This document shows, piece by piece, positions 1 to 12,607 of a stretch of 64,000 nucleotides of DNA. The stretch's first letter is position 1; every line of letters begins with the position of its first letter. The DNA is from Ficedula albicollis. Lineage: Eukaryota > Chordata > Aves > Passeriformes > Muscicapidae. The DNA is taken from the NCBI RefSeq assembly GCF_000247815.1, contig NC_021673.1, forward strand, positions 48,296,069 through 48,360,068, given 5' to 3'. The notes below the pieces were generated by a model. The model saw nothing but the letters and a program-made list of their open reading frames with translations. It had not been told where the DNA came from and made no database searches. The translations under genes were made by a program, and so were the position numbers.

Positions 1-553
1 CACAATCTTGAGACCCAAAACTGAGCACTGATATATTTATTTGCATTTCTCATGGATCTTGCCCTTATCAAATTCCCCAGGGTGAAATTTTATTCACCAG
101 CTTCATACCCAAAAAGTAACAGCAAAATCAAAGTGTACATACGAAAAACCAGGTCCCTCCCTTGCTTCCATCATCAGAGCTAGTGTTCCAGGGCTTTTAC
201 TTAAATGGATTTGGCATTGGCTGGCTCAAAATCACCAATGAGCTCTTGCCTGAAAGATTTTTGGCTGAATCACTGCATTCCTCTGAGCCTTAGATCTGAC
301 ATCTACAAAGCCAAGACAAGCATAAAAACTTCCATGGTGAAAAGTCTTCAGATCTCCTTCTGAAAAATACTGTGGGAGACTGGTATCATATTCATTATTA
401 CTATTATTGTCATTTACTCTTATTCTTATGCAGTCTCACCATCTCTGTGAACTCCTTACACATAGATAAGTGTATGCTTAGAGCACAAATGACCGGGATT
501 ATGATCTGTTAAATGTATTGTGCCTAATACCAGCAACTCTTCCCCTTTTGCAG
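1..553. other. NPSR1 intron
   Basis: This is AT-rich non-coding sequence ending in the polypyrimidine tract and AG that precede the 554 exon. No repeat or other feature was recognised. Confidence 0.7.
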
Positions 554-630
554 CATCATATACTCAATTGTGATTCGAACCATCTGGATGAAGAGCAAAG
601 CTCAGGCTGTCATCATATCCAGCTGTCCTG
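554..630 (+). CDS. NPSR1: NPSR1 coding exon (TM5 end and start of intracellular loop 3)
   Basis: The acceptor is tttgcag before 554 and the donor is gtgagt from 631. The first base completes a codon from an exon outside the window. The exon then encodes the cytoplasmic end of TM5 (IIYSIVIRTIW) and the first residues of intracellular loop 3 (MKSKAQAVIISSCP), leaving one base to join with GT of the next exon to make a glycine codon. Confidence 0.9.
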
Positions 631-3600
631 GTGAGTCTCAGCGTACCCGTGACTCCAGCTTTGTGATTCAATTCCAGCTGATCCTCACAAATCTGGGAGT
701 TCTTGGACATGCGGTGTCACGCTGGACCCCCATCACCGCATGTGAATGGGGTTTCTGTATTTGTTCATTCATAACCCATTTCTACATTATTTACCTTCTT
801 TCCTTTGGCACTAAATTCTCTTTAGACACATAATAGAAAACATCTGGGAGAAAATGAATAAAAATACTAACTACTTATTCTAGAAGTTAGAATTCCTATT
901 CCTAGAACTTTCACCATTTCCAGAATAGTTTTTTCTACCAGATACTCGGCAACACTTGTTCTGTGTCTTCACACGTGCTTGCAAGTCTAGATTTTGCTCA
1001 AGATCAGAAATTCCTGGCCACAGAAAGCTAGGAAATTATCTGAGTAATCCATCCCAAGACTACATATGCCTCAAAGGTTCAGGAAGACCTATTGTGCTTC
1101 CTTTTACTTTTTTTATTTTGGCTGGCTCAGGTTTTGATTGTCCAGCTTGAGGAGACTTGCAAGTGTCCAAATTTCAGGAGCTACTGAGGTCCTGGCTGTC
1201 ACCAAGGAAAGACGGGATCGTGTATTCCTGTCTTGCCTGTCAAGGTACGCACAGACACATCCACACACCAGTCCTATTCTTTCACTAGATGAACTGTTCT
1301 TTTCCCAGGTGGCAAAACCTCCAGTGGCTATACCAGTCGTGGATTCATATCCAGGGCAAAGGTGAAGGCGATCAAGTACAGCATTGTAATTATCCTTGGT
1401 AAGTGAAAAGTCCTACAGCTGGGAGGATGCTGACATTAGGAAGCTGCTTTTCCTCAGCAACCTCTATCATCAACAGACAAAGTAGATGGCTTGGAGAAGG
1501 AGCTTTACTCAGACACCTGACTTGCCTTCTGAGCTTGTCCTTCCCCACTCTTCTGGCTGATACGTTTCTATTTTAGGTATCTGACATAAGCCTTAAATTA
1601 AATTAGATGCATAACCCCTCATGTGCATAGAGAAAGTAAAGATGTCTAAATGTCTAAAAGGAACAAAGGAAGAGGTTGTCTCTTTCTTATCCAGACTGCC
1701 AAAAGATTTGGCAACTGAGTTGTCTTTTAGGCTTAGAGACATTGCAAGGCATCTGAGCAGCTGGGGTGGTGCAAGGGAAAGAAGAGGTGAGATGTGCAGC
1801 AATTGTATTTGATGTCACAGGTGTGTTGCCGAGATGGAAAGAATGAGCTCTCTTTTCCCAGCTGGGCAGCAGATGAATTAATGCAAGTGTTCTCAGTCTT
1901 CCAGGGAAATGACATTATTCTGATGCAATTAGGAGGCTGATATTCTATCTCAATAAATAAAGACAGCATCACACAGAGCTTGTGATTAGCTGCCAGAGAC
2001 ATGCAGGAAAGGAATCAAAGCTGTTTACTCCCAAGGGCTAACAGTCATCCCTTGACACTGAAAAAGAGATTGCTTCTCTTTCCAGCACTGTGCAAAATTC
2101 AGATTGGAGAATATTATGATAACAGCCATTTGAGTAGCTTAGCTCATTGTCTAGTGGCAGCATCTGCAGACATGAGAGAGGCCAGTGTGATTCATACTTT
2201 TCATAAGCCCAAGAACAGCTTCTCCGTGTCTGAACTTTACTGTGTGGCAATCAGAGAAAGCTTTTGTCAGACGCAACTACTATTGCAAGGCCATCAGATG
2301 TTGAGAGTCACATGGATGCTCAAGTATTTCAGCAGACCTTGAGAATATTAGGCACCTAGCATCTCTTGAAGTGCAAAGATTGACATCTAACATCCATGGA
2401 TTTTTTTTAAAGCCACTTAAAGTTCTGCATAGAGAGTGCTATGATCCACACTCTGACACTGTGTATTTTGCATATATCTGTTCCTAGACAGCTCCTGTTT
2501 GGTTGTTCTAGAAAACAGGAGGGGAGCTTACCTCACCTCTTACTTGCACTTTTAGTGAGCACTCAGCTAGCTGCCAGCCAAGAAATTCTGATTAATGTGA
2601 AAAGAAAACAGGCACAGGGTTACTCTGCTGTCCCATCTGGGTCAGGATGTGATCATGTGTCTGATTTCACAGTTACCTGTATGTTTGCAACCCAGGTACT
2701 TACAGCTTAGTTGAGTGAAATGCGTATCCCAGCATTTCATTTCTATTCAGCAAATCCTGAATCAAAGCCTTTGTGAGAAGAAATGGCATAGAAATTTGTG
2801 AGGGACAGATGAATTCCCTATGTCTCCAAAAGAAATGGCATAGAAATTTGTGAGGGACAGATTAATTCCCTATGTCTCCAAATAAAGCTAGATCTGTGGC
2901 TAACCTTTTTTCCCTAGCACCTCTGAACAAAAGCAGAAATTATGAGCAGTACCAGATGAATTAATGCAAGTGTTCTCAGTCTTCCAGGGAAATGACATTA
3001 TTCTGATGCAATTAGGAGGCTGATATTCTATCTCAATAAATAAAGACAGCATCACACAGAGCTTGTGATTAGCTGCCAGAGACATGCAGGAAAGGAATCA
3101 AAGCTGTTTACTCCCAAGGGCTAACAGTCATCCCTTGACACTGAAAAAGAGATTGCTTCTCTTTCCAGCACTGTGCAAAATTCAGATTGGAGAATATTAT
3201 GATAACAGCCATTTGAGTAGCTTAGCTCATTGTCTAGTGGCAGCATCTGCAGACATGAGAGAGGCCAGTGTGATTCATACTTTTCATAAGCCCAAGAACA
3301 GCTTCTCCGTGTCTGAACTTTACTGTGTGGCAATCAGAGAAAGCTTTTGTCAGACGCAACTACTATTGCAAGGCCATCAGATGTTGAGAGTCACATGGAT
3401 GCTCAAGTATTTCAGCAGACCTTGAGAATATTAGGCACCTAGCATCTCTTGAAGTGCAAAGATTGACATCTAACATCCATGGATTTTTTTTAAAGCCACT
3501 TAAAGTTCTGCATAGAGAGTGCTATGATCCACACTCTGACACTGTGTATTTTGCATATATCTGTTCCTAGACAGCTCCTGTTTGGTTGTTCTAGAAAACA

Positions 3601-4994
3601 GGAGGGGAGCTTACCTCACCTCTTACTTGCACTTTTAGTGAGCACTCAGCTAGCTGCCAGCCAAGAAATTCTGATTAATGTGAAAAGAAAACAGGCACAG
3701 GGTTACTCTGCTGTCCCATCTGGGTCAGGATGTGATCATGTGTCTGATTTCACAGTTACCTGTATGTTTGCAACCCAGGTACTTACAGCTTAGTTGAGTG
3801 AAATGCGTATCCCAGCATTTCATTTCTATTCAGCAAATCCTGAATCAAAGCCTTTGTGAGAAGAAATGGCATAGAAATTTGTGAGGGACAGATGAATTCC
3901 CTATGTCTCCAAATGTGGCTAACCTTTTTTCCCTAGCACCTCTGAACAAAAGCAGAAATTATGAGCAGTACAATCCTCTATTCCCTTCCTCAAATTCATC
4001 TCTCAAATGGCAGTACAGGAAATTAGGAGAATCTTCCTACACACTCCATGTACACAGCACCTCCAGCCAGCAAGCCAAATGACATGTTGGTTTGCCATAA
4101 TGCAGTATGAAAGAGTGTTGTTCCTTGCTCCTGGGTGTCTGAGAACCTTATTTTAATAGGTGTCTGTGATGGGCAGAGCTGTCACGGAGCAGCACTTTGG
4201 CTGTGTGTACATTTAGATTGGCTGCTCACTCCAGGGACCATTAAAAGAGCACTTCACTATAACTGATGATGCTTTAACTGGCTACCTATTTACCCTTTAT
4301 GTGTTGTGTAGTGTTCAGAAGTGTCTCAATATGTCTAGAGGGAGCACTTTAAACACTTAGAGAAACACATGTAATATATTTTATAGGCATTAAAATAAAA
4401 ATAAAGACAAATAAAAGCACAATCTAATAACTATTCTCTTAAATAAGAACCTGAATGGGGAGAGGTTTTTTGGTTTTTTTTTTACATGAACATATATTTA
4501 TGCATTATGACAGTTTTGCTACATGATTGTGTAATTACCCCCCTAAACTGCTGAAATATCCAATGTCAAGCTTTTTCTCTCTCTGTCTTGTCTGCAGCAT
4601 TTATTCTCTGTTGGAGCCCTTACTTTCTTTTTGATATCCTGGACAACTTCAACATACTTCCTGAGACCAAAGAGCGCTTTTATGCATCTGTGATTATTCA
4701 GAACCTGCCAGCCTTGAACAGTGCCGTCAACCCCCTCATCTACTGCTTCTTCAGCAACAGCCTCTGCCCCCCTTCTGAGTATTGGTCCTTTACTGTCACT
4801 CTGACTACCCCTAAGAAGGGAGGGAACACATAAACACAGTCCTCAAACTGATTAACTATTTTTGACTCCTTTAATTCTGACCTTTCTTTATTTTTTGTAG
4901 GGAAAGAAGAACTCAAAGGCTGGGGGGGACTTCTCGGGAAAGGAGTGATGGAGAGCAGGAGATGCAGGTCCTGTCGAAACCAGAATACATCTAG
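554..4994 (+). CDS. NPSR1: Neuropeptide S receptor 1, 3' half (last four coding exons)
   Basis: NPSR1 is a class A G-protein-coupled receptor for neuropeptide S, acting at the plasma membrane. Four exons at 554-630, 1309-1398, 4598-4778 and 4901-4994 join in frame (phases 1, 1 and 2) into 146 codons plus TAG. Visible features, in order: the end of TM5 and loop 3; the loop-3 stretch ending KAIKYSIVIIL; TM6 with CWSPYFLF; the third extracellular loop DILDNFNILPETKERFYAS; TM7 with the NPLIY form of NPxxY; and a C-tail ending LSKPEYI, matching the conserved NPSR1 terminus. TM1-4 lie upstream of the window (the human protein is about 371 aa). All four exons are open and every splice site is GT/AG, so nothing suggests a pseudogene. 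Intron 1399-4597 holds a 1-kb tandem duplication. The next gene, DPY19L1, is convergent. Identification is from recognised family sequence and synteny. Confidence 0.95.
1309..1398 (+). CDS. NPSR1: NPSR1 coding exon (intracellular loop 3 to TM6 start)
   Basis: The acceptor is tttcccag and the donor is gtaagt at 1399. The exon encodes GKTSSGYTSRGFISRAKVKA followed by IKYSIVIIL, the G-protein-facing part of loop 3 and the beginning of TM6. It ends in phase 1; its last G joins CA of the 4598 exon to give alanine. Confidence 0.92.
1870..3971. repeat. 1-kb tandem duplication inside an NPSR1 intron
   Basis: The 1083-bp unit 1870-2952 is followed directly by a second unit 2953-3971 of about 1019 bp, nearly identical throughout. 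The boundary word cagatgaattaatg occurs at both unit starts, and both units end ...gaaattatgagcagtac. The first unit alone contains an extra internal copy of about 50 bp (a stretch beginning agaaatggcatag near 2781, repeated near 2830) and a short insertion, which explains the length difference. Several identical small ORFs occur in both units; I take them as chance. The remainder of the intron (631-1308, 1399-1869, 3972-4597) shows nothing recognisable apart from splice sites. Confidence 0.95.
4598..4778 (+). CDS. NPSR1: NPSR1 coding exon (TM6, extracellular loop 3, TM7)
   Basis: A long pyrimidine tract and tctgcag precede 4598. The exon carries TM6 (FILCWSPYFLF), the acidic third extracellular loop, and TM7 with PALNSAVNPLIY. 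I chose the donor at 4779 (gtattg) because it is the only nearby GT that joins in frame (phase 2) to the downstream C-tail exon. It is a weak donor compared with the gtaagt of the previous exon. Read-through would add a short alternative tail ending at a stop at 4831-4833. Confidence 0.93.
4901..4994 (+). CDS. NPSR1: NPSR1 last coding exon (cytoplasmic C-tail and stop)
   Basis: The acceptor is ttttttgtag before 4901. The first base completes a glutamate codon, then 30 codons follow, starting ERRTQRLGG and ending EMQVLSKPEYI, with TAG at 4992-4994. The terminal LSKPE[FY]I signature is the NPSR1 C-terminus. The exon contains a run of seven G (4922-4928), which keeps frame here but would be prone to indels. 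Confidence 0.92.
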
Positions 4995-5512
4995 CACAGA
5001 TAATGTTCTGCAAAGCCACACTGACACCTGTACAGAGGAAAAGAGAGGTCCCCCACAAGCCCTGTACACTCTAAAGTGGATGGCACTGACTGGCAAGAGC
5101 CCGCACGTTGTGCTCTAATAGCATGTATATTTTCGGTGGGCACTGCAGCTTCATCAATTGCACATTGCCAGTGCCAAACTCAGTATGAGAGGTTTGCATG
5201 CCTCTGCTGTGAGGCTTCATCTTGACCCTCTTTTTAAAGCAAGCTGTAATCTATGTGCTCCAAACAGAAGAAATAATTGTAGATGGTGTCTATTCAGAGT
5301 CTTCTCTATTTTTCAGGAGTCACTAAAAGCCATGTACTGCACCATCTGGCTCTTATAACAGATAGAGATGTTTACAAGCAATTACAGAGCAAGGACCCCA
5401 GTTAAAATGAAAACACAGGCACTTTTCCAATCAGAAAACACCACTGTCACTCTATGTAATTGTATCTGGGTTTCATACAGAACCACTTACAAAGTCATAC
5501 CAGAGAAGAGGG

Positions 5513-5518
5513 AATAAA
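5513..5518 (+). terminator. NPSR1: Candidate NPSR1 polyadenylation signal AATAAA
   Basis: A canonical AATAAA lies about 520 bases after the NPSR1 stop codon. No earlier AATAAA was seen in the 3' untranslated stretch from 4995. Whether it is used cannot be told from sequence alone. Confidence 0.5.
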
Positions 5519-7368
5519 GCGCTCGGACACTGCCTGCCACATCATCTGGCCCAGCTTCTCAGCTCACACCAGCAGCACTGTCCCTGTATCTCTTCCTCCC
5601 CTTCCAGTGTGATATTTCCCTACTGTCCTACCTTGACACATCAGTGGTACGGTACCCCAGTGTCCCAGCAGGACTCATACATGACACATCTGAACAGACA
5701 TTTATTTCTGGGCTACTAGCAAATGATTCACCAGCCCCTCCCAGACCCCATGGTGCACCCCATGTGCAGATCCTTCCACACTTCTGTGGCAAAGGCCCTG
5801 AGCAGCCTTTTCAGGATCCTATGGGGAGCTGCCATGAAGGGCACTTAGTCGGTGCAGATCTCTCTCACCACCCACACAGCAGCGTTTTCCTATCCCTTAC
5901 CCCCTGTAAATCATCCCTGTCACTTAAATCATGCAGGGAACCACATACATCTTTGCACAAACTCATAGTTGGAAAAAGACCCAAACAAAACCACGAAACT
6001 CAAATTACATTTAGGAAAAATAATCTGTTGATGGTCCAGTCTTGTGATCTCATTGTAGTTTTCACAGATGACCAATAGGCAGAACTTTGCTGCCATGCAC
6101 CCAAGCACCTGGGCATGCCCTTTCCCCAGCTCTTTGGGCATCTTCCCACCACACTGTTCTCAAATGAAGGGGAAAATTTCTCATGCAGGTGAGGGGGTGA
6201 TAAACTTCAGTGTTCGTTTTGCTACAAGGCAGCTTGAAATGCTTGTATTAAAAATTAACCAGCTTCATGGCAACTGAGTTTATTTCCTCTCAGTGAAAAA
6301 ATTATTCTTTCTTAAGTGGACTCAGTTTAAAAAGGAGTTTTTATTATTATGATCTTTTGCAATGAGTTTGTTTCCTCTAAAGCAAGAATGGAATAAAATT
6401 TATTTATAATTGCCTATATTACAAAAATACATTTTCCGAAGTAGGAGATATATAAAATCATGGGGTTTTATATTCTCAGGAAAATAAATAAGGTATCTCT
6501 TTTTATCACCATGAAGTTCTGTTATTTAGACTCTATGTCTAAATTTTACTACTGCTTAATTAAAACTATGAATCTACAGCAGCCTTTACAGCAGCAACCC
6601 TGGATAGGCTGTATATAAGAACCAGACAATGTGTTTTTCCCATGGGCATGCAATAACTTCCCAAAAATTGGACTGCTTTGTTTCAGCTTCATAGATTGTA
6701 GATTTCAGCTTTTTCATCTGATAAATGTACACTCACTACCTACTTTTGAGCAATTAATGGAGTTTTTAGACTTAATACCTGGAAATCAGATAACATTTCC
6801 GAGCAGTACTTTGATTTGCAAATTTAGTATGACTCAATCCCACCAAGTTACGTAATATTTACTGGGGTTACCACATGAATTATCCCATCCATCTAAATTT
6901 AGCATATGCATGAATAAATGTAGGACTGTGGACTGAAATAAAGTCATCATTCATTTATTTTCAAAGAAACAGCTTTTGTTTCATTCATTATTGTACTCTG
7001 TACCATTTACAAGTCCTTATCATTTTTCCTTTGGACATGATTGTGATGCTTTTCCTCAAAAGAGAATCCTTCAGTTTACATAGCCTCACACTGCTTTTGT
7101 CTGCATCCCTTCCAAGAACTTAAATATAGGAATAAATAATTCATCTTGCTTTCTGTGCTACTTTCTTACTATGCAGGAGATGGCATTTTAGTACCTTTTT
7201 CTATTCTCCGCATCTTCTGTTGTGAAGCTGAGTTTTTTCCATTAGTCTGGAAAATACTTGCACAGTACTCCTTTGTCTCTGGGGAGAGAGATTTAGAGAA
7301 TTTCATCTCTAGGGTTCTTATTCCTTGTCTGCAACTTGCTCTACATCTGTTTACAATTTAGTTGCTTA
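5519..7368. other. Intergenic sequence downstream of NPSR1
   Basis: AT-rich unique-looking sequence. The longest open stretch (5644-6078, 144 codons) has no recognisable protein features and no coding context. No gene, RNA or repeat was identified. Confidence 0.6.
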
Positions 7369-7547
7369 AAGGTGCCAGAGTTGTTCCGACAGACCCCACA
7401 GTTAGGAGGAGGCAGCAAAAGTCAGTGCCAAGGTCTGATTGCCCAGAAAGGGGGGGCTAAGGTGCCAGAGTTGTTCCGACAGACCCCACAGTTAGGAGGA
7501 GGCAGCAAAAGTCAGTGTCAAGGTCTGATTGCCCAGAAAGGGGGGCT
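7369..7547. repeat. Tandem duplication, two units of 90 bp
   Basis: Unit 7369-7458 is repeated at 7459-7547 with a one-base length change in a G run and one substitution (gtgccaagg/gtgtcaagg). The unit begins ggtgccagagttgttccg. Because 90 is divisible by 3, the duplication is visible as a repeated peptide in a chance ORF. The origin of the unit is unknown. Confidence 0.9.
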
Positions 7548-10500
7548 GAACACAACAAGAAGAGAGCACCCAGCTGGCTTGTCCATGACAGGAGGAGCTC
7601 TGGTTTACACCAGCTTTAACACTTCAAGAGGCGTCTGTGAGATCCTTCTGACATTCCCACAGTGAACAGAAATATTCATATGCATGACTGATAGGACATA
7701 AAGTCTTGTATGATGATAAAGTCCTATTTGACTGTAGACTCCTGAGAAGCATGAAAAATCAGATACTCATGCCCCAGAGAAGTCACATCAAACAGTATAG
7801 GACTAGGATACTTTCCAAACTAAGACTAATATAAGAAAACGTGTATGCTTTCTGTACAAGTTTCAAATAAAATCTGAATGAGAAAGCTATTTAATTATCT
7901 CTTGGAGTTTTTTGATGTAATTTAAAATTCAGTTCTCTTAGACCAGATTTCCATCTCTTGCTAAAAGTGTAAAGCAGTATTTCATCTTTCAACTTGGTTT
8001 TGTTTTGGAAACTTCTGTCTCCTCTTTTTGTTTTTACTTTGAAAAAACTAATGCAAGGCAGCAAAATTCAACATTGCCCATTGTGACCATTGAAGGTCAT
8101 CAAAGCAAAACTCTACCTAGAAACATGCTTTACCCTCCTGCACACTGCCAACCCAGTGCTTAGAGGTGCAGACATTATCAGTCCAAGAAAAGAAAAACCT
8201 AGCCAATACTTTGTTGTTTGTAGGTGTGAGGCTCTTTCTGAAAGATATTTTTCCATGAAAAATTATACTTATTGAGATGATACAGGACGATTTGACTCCC
8301 AGAGACTAACAAAAAAAAAATTATTCTTATGCATCACCAATTTTTATGAGGCATAAATGAATGAAGGTCCATACTCTACAAGTTACCTAAACATTTAAAT
8401 ATTAATTGTTTTAGTGGAAATCAAGCACGTCATTATAAAAGTGGACTTGCAAAACATGCTTTTGGAGTATAAGGTATTGCAAGCACCAGACCCCTCCTAG
8501 CAGCAGTCTCTAAAGACACACAAGCAGAAGTAAAAGCAAGTCTAATACTTATTATAGTTCAAGCCCTGACATTTGAATACCAGAAATCTTTATGTATATA
8601 TCCAGATTACGTATTTTCTTGGTAATACAACATGCAGAAAATCAGGAAAATCCTCTCTCAAACCACAGGGCCCTATGAAAAACAAAATAAAAATACCCCA
8701 ACTGAACCTCCCACAAGACTGGCAAAGAATTTCTCAAAATATTAGCACTTTGGGGCAACCCTGAACCAGGGTAACTAAGAATAGTCTCTTGGCTCTCTTT
8801 ACAGGAATACACTTGCTGATAGGAGGCCTCAACTTCAGAGTCTCCTCAGAAGTCCTAATTCTCTATGCAGATATGTTTTAGACAAGAACACAGAAGGCAT
8901 CACACTGCCTGACACTTCACTTTACCCCTCACAAGGACTGCATGTACTTTTCAGAAACACTTGATGGAAAAAGAACAATAAAAGAAAGAAATTGCAGCAA
9001 GCATACTTAAAAAAACCCCAAAACTGTATACATATATGCTGTGAGCACAAGTTCATTTTGTCAAGAGAGGAATCATTCCACAAATAAAAATAAACTGGTG
9101 TAGAAGCTATCTGTTGTGTACCTTCCAACACGGAGCCTTGGTGCTTACAGGCGAAGAGCTTTTACTTTATTCATCAACCTTGAGAAATGTGATCAATTTG
9201 TGGAGTAAATGCAATATTTATTGAAAGGTAAAATATGTTTTATTTTCTCTAGCAAACTAATTTATTTTATACAGTTTAATTTAGATAAGCATTATAGCTG
9301 AATTGTTCATTAGATAATATTTTGTCATTTTTGATGGCATCTCATTCTGAGTATGAATAAAATATGGGGGTAGAGGGTTAGGTATACAAGCATTTGCATG
9401 AATTTACAAACAGACAGATTCCTCAGGCTGAGTTGGTTACAGCAGTACATAATTAGAATCTTAGTTGTTGATTTAGTCTCAAGCAAGGAAAATGAAAATG
9501 GGTTAAAATTCAGCAGCTTTAATAAACCCAGGAAAAATGAACAGACTCTGAGGCATCACATACAAAGATGATCTTCAAGACCCAGATAGCAGAAATGTGA
9601 TTAAGTACAACACTGTGTTAATAATTAATTACATCAACTATGAGAAATTCTGTCGTAAATTGGGAACTTATCAGATGGAAATGTCTGAATAGAAGAAAGC
9701 CTTGAGCACCCTCAGCCAGAGGATGCCTTGTTATTGACACCACCATAGTCAGTGATGATCTCCACAGGTATCTGGTGAAGCATTTGTCAGAAGAACTCTA
9801 GGACTGTGTGAGTCACTTGTTCTCTCATGAGACCACTTAGTGTTAAACAAGAGAAAGAGGAAATGAGAAAAAGGACAATCTGAGCTTTTGGTTTGTTGAG
9901 GCTGGTAAAATGGAAAGCTGAAAAGGGGTATTTCTGCTGTCTGTTAAGACAATAATGTCAGTAGGAAAAGGAGGAAAAGGAAGAAGACTACTTAAAAACC
10001 TAACCAGGGCAACAAACCCTGCCCCTGAAATAATCTCACTATAAATAAATTTGAATAAATTTATCCGATACAATGATCAGCCTACCCAGACCTTGTTGCA
10101 TGGGTTTGAAGCAAGCTTTTGGGTTAAAAGAGAGTCCTTCTAGTTTCTGCTATGGCTGTTTATTGAGATCTAAATCCACAGCAAAGCAAAGAAAGGCTTT
10201 CTCTACAAGCTTTTCAAGGGGATCAGAAGTTCCTCTCATTTTGGACCTTGCTAATGACCGTGCCTCTGTAATGGCGCATCGAGGAGACCTAATATGAATA
10301 GTATCAAAGGGGACTTCTATTAGAGATAATATCCTCTTAAGTCAAGCTGGGAGAGTTAGAAAAGCCAATGAACTTTCAGGCATGAAGATGCTCTCCTCAT
10401 TGCTGCCTTGCCAACTCACATCACAGATTTCAGGAAAGTATAAGGTAGCAGCTGGCCTTTTTGCTTGTGTTCAGGCTTTCAGGCTGAGATCAATACTGAT

Positions 10501-11637
10501 GAAAGCAGAGTTATACAAGCAGTGCTCTTTGAAGTATAATCCTCTGTCCTCTTTCCCCAAGACAGTCACACTCTTCAGTCTCACATGACAACCTTGTGCT
10601 GGAGCAGCAGCCCATGGCTACACTGGTAGCTTGCAGACAACCTGGATCCACTCACCACTGTTTGGGTTCTTACTCCACTACCTTCACATGTGCTCGTGGT
10701 TTTACAAAGAAGTGACTAAGAGCCTGTAATTGCATAAGTTATGTATGTAGTGACAGCAGAACTCAGCTTCCTGGGCAGGAAAGACTAATGCCAAAGGAAA
10801 AAATTCCTGTAACTGTAAATTGATAAAGTGTCCTTAACTTAAAGGATTTGGGTCCCTTAAAAGATTTATGCAGAAAATTAAAGATAAGTCAGACTCCCTT
10901 GATCATGCTAAAAGCTAAAAGGCACTTCATGTAGCTTCTAGGGAGTGAAAAGAGACTTTAGAGTGATCAAGTGGCAAAATACCATCAAGTCCCATTCGCA
11001 CCTCATGGCTTAATCTTCTCATTGGGAGGATTATTCCAAGAGAGTTTTTAAAAACCTAGACAGAGGAATTACTGCTTTGTATATATGTAATGTAGGTGTA
11101 AGAAGCGTGCTCAGTTTTAATATGGCACCAAAATAGCAATTTAAAGGTGACTCAGCATTATGGTGCTTATGAGATGCCATGGGTGTCAGATAATTCCTAG
11201 AGGAAAGTCAAATGTCATCAAACACTTGGCAATTCTCAGAACATTCCCCAAAGAATGGACTGGTAATGTGGGACAAAGTATAGGGTCATCCGGAAATAGT
11301 TATTGCGAATCAAACTATTGCAGCAAATTATTATTTTTGAGAGAACTTTGGTTTTGAAGTTTTTTGCATGCAGAGAACATTTTCTGGATCAAATGGAAAA
11401 GAGAGGCGCTTCAGCATCTTCATGGCCTTGGTCACAGGGTTAAGCAACATGCTTAAGCAAGGTCTTCATGTAGCTTCTAAGATCCAAAATCCCCAGGGCT
11501 AGAAATAAAGACACATTTCCTGACTTCCACTCCCACATGGTGTCCAGCATCCACTCTGTGGTACTGAACCCCTCAGACTCATCTCATGACTCCCCATTCT
11601 AGGGAAAAGACCCTTACAGAGGAGCACCCTTGAGCTC
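7548..11637. other. Intergenic sequence without recognised features
   Basis: AT-rich sequence with only short ORFs that lack recognisable domains. No LTR, CR1 tail, RNA gene or tandem repeat was recognised. Confidence 0.55.
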
Positions 11638-12311
11638 TGTTGTGATTGAAGCCCAGCTGGCAACTAAACACTGCACAGCCACTTGCTCACTTCTCTGCCA
11701 AACTGTCCCAGCAGAACAGGGAGGAGAGGCAAAAGTAAAACTTGTAGGTTAAAAGCAGTTCAATAATTGAAACAAAATAAAATATTATAATAATAATAAT
11801 AGTAGTAAATTAGAGAAAGAGAGAAAGAGAGAAAGAGAGAAAGAGAGAAAGAGAGAAAGAGAGAAAGAGAGAAAGAGAGAAAGAGAGAAAGAGAGAAAGA
11901 GAGAAAGAGAGAAAGAGAGAAAGAGAGAAAGAGAGAACGCCCAAGAAAAACAAGTGATGCACAATAGAATTGATTACCATGTGCCAAACAATGTCAAACC
12001 CCATCCCCACAACCAGCAATCCTGTCCAGGTAACTCCCCCTGTTTAAATACTGGGCATGGCATTCTATGTTATGGCATATCTCTTTGTCCAGCTGGGGTC
12101 AGCTGCCCAGGCCATGCTCCCTCCCAGCTTCTTGTGCACCTGCTCAGCAGACAAGCGTGTGGCACTGAGAAGTCCTTGGCTCAGGATAAGTACTGCTCAT
12201 GAACAGTCCAAACATCAGTATGTTATCAACTTTATTCTCATAGTAAATCCAAACCACATCACTCTACCAGCTACTTAGAAAAAATTAACTTTATCTCAGG
12301 CAAACTGGGAA
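11638..12311 (-). mobile_element. Solo ERV LTR, inverted, with internal microsatellite
   Basis: The stretch opens with a diverged form of the avian LTR end TGTyrTGrTTkAAgCCCAGC and closes with ttaactttatctcaggcaaactgg, a pattern I recognise as the inverted end of a common avian ERV LTR family. In between lie other family landmarks: cacttgctcac, a TAA-rich stretch, cccaagaaaaacaagtgatgcacaat, and cccagcttcttgtgcacc. No internal retroviral sequence is attached, so it reads as a solo LTR on the - strand. The exact ends are approximate and no target-site duplication was established. Confidence 0.7.
11811..11936. repeat. Microsatellite (GAGAAAGA)n, about 15 units
   Basis: A near-perfect 8-bp repeat follows a TAA-rich run (11783-11808). 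It lies inside the inverted LTR, at the position where this LTR family has a natural purine-rich stretch. ORFs across it on the - strand (Ser/Leu/Phe repeats) are artefacts of the repeat. Confidence 0.95.
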
Positions 12312-12473
12312 AAGCTGCCTCTGCTTTTACACCTCTCTGCAGCTCCTACCCAGTTTTTAGCCTATCTTCCATCCTACACCAAGATTTTAATTGGCTTGGG
12401 GTTTCTTGAGTCTGCAAAAATGTCTGCATTCTTATGAAAACAGGAAAAAAAGAGAAATTTCATGTCAGTGAGT

Positions 12474-12607
12474 CTAACCTTACTCAAGAGGGGGCAAACT
12501 ACTCTGCCTCAGTTTTATTAAAGAACACTGCTTGGCCAGGAATAATCACTACCTAACCTTACTCAAGAGGGGGCAAACTACTCTACCTCAGTTTTATTAA
12601 AGAACAC
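12474..12607. repeat. Direct repeat, two 55-bp copies 79 bp apart
   Basis: Copies at 12474-12528 and 12553-12607 both run from ctaaccttactcaag to ttattaaagaacac and differ at one base (ctgcc/ctacc). A 24-bp spacer separates them. Confidence 0.9.

Noticed and set aside
5644..6078. 144-codon + strand ORF downstream of NPSR1
   Set aside because: Low-complexity composition, no recognised domain, no splice or promoter context, and an overlapping antisense ORF.
7369..7547. CRISPR-like or satellite array
   Set aside because: Only two units occur here and in the other short duplications, with no spacer pattern; this is eukaryotic DNA.
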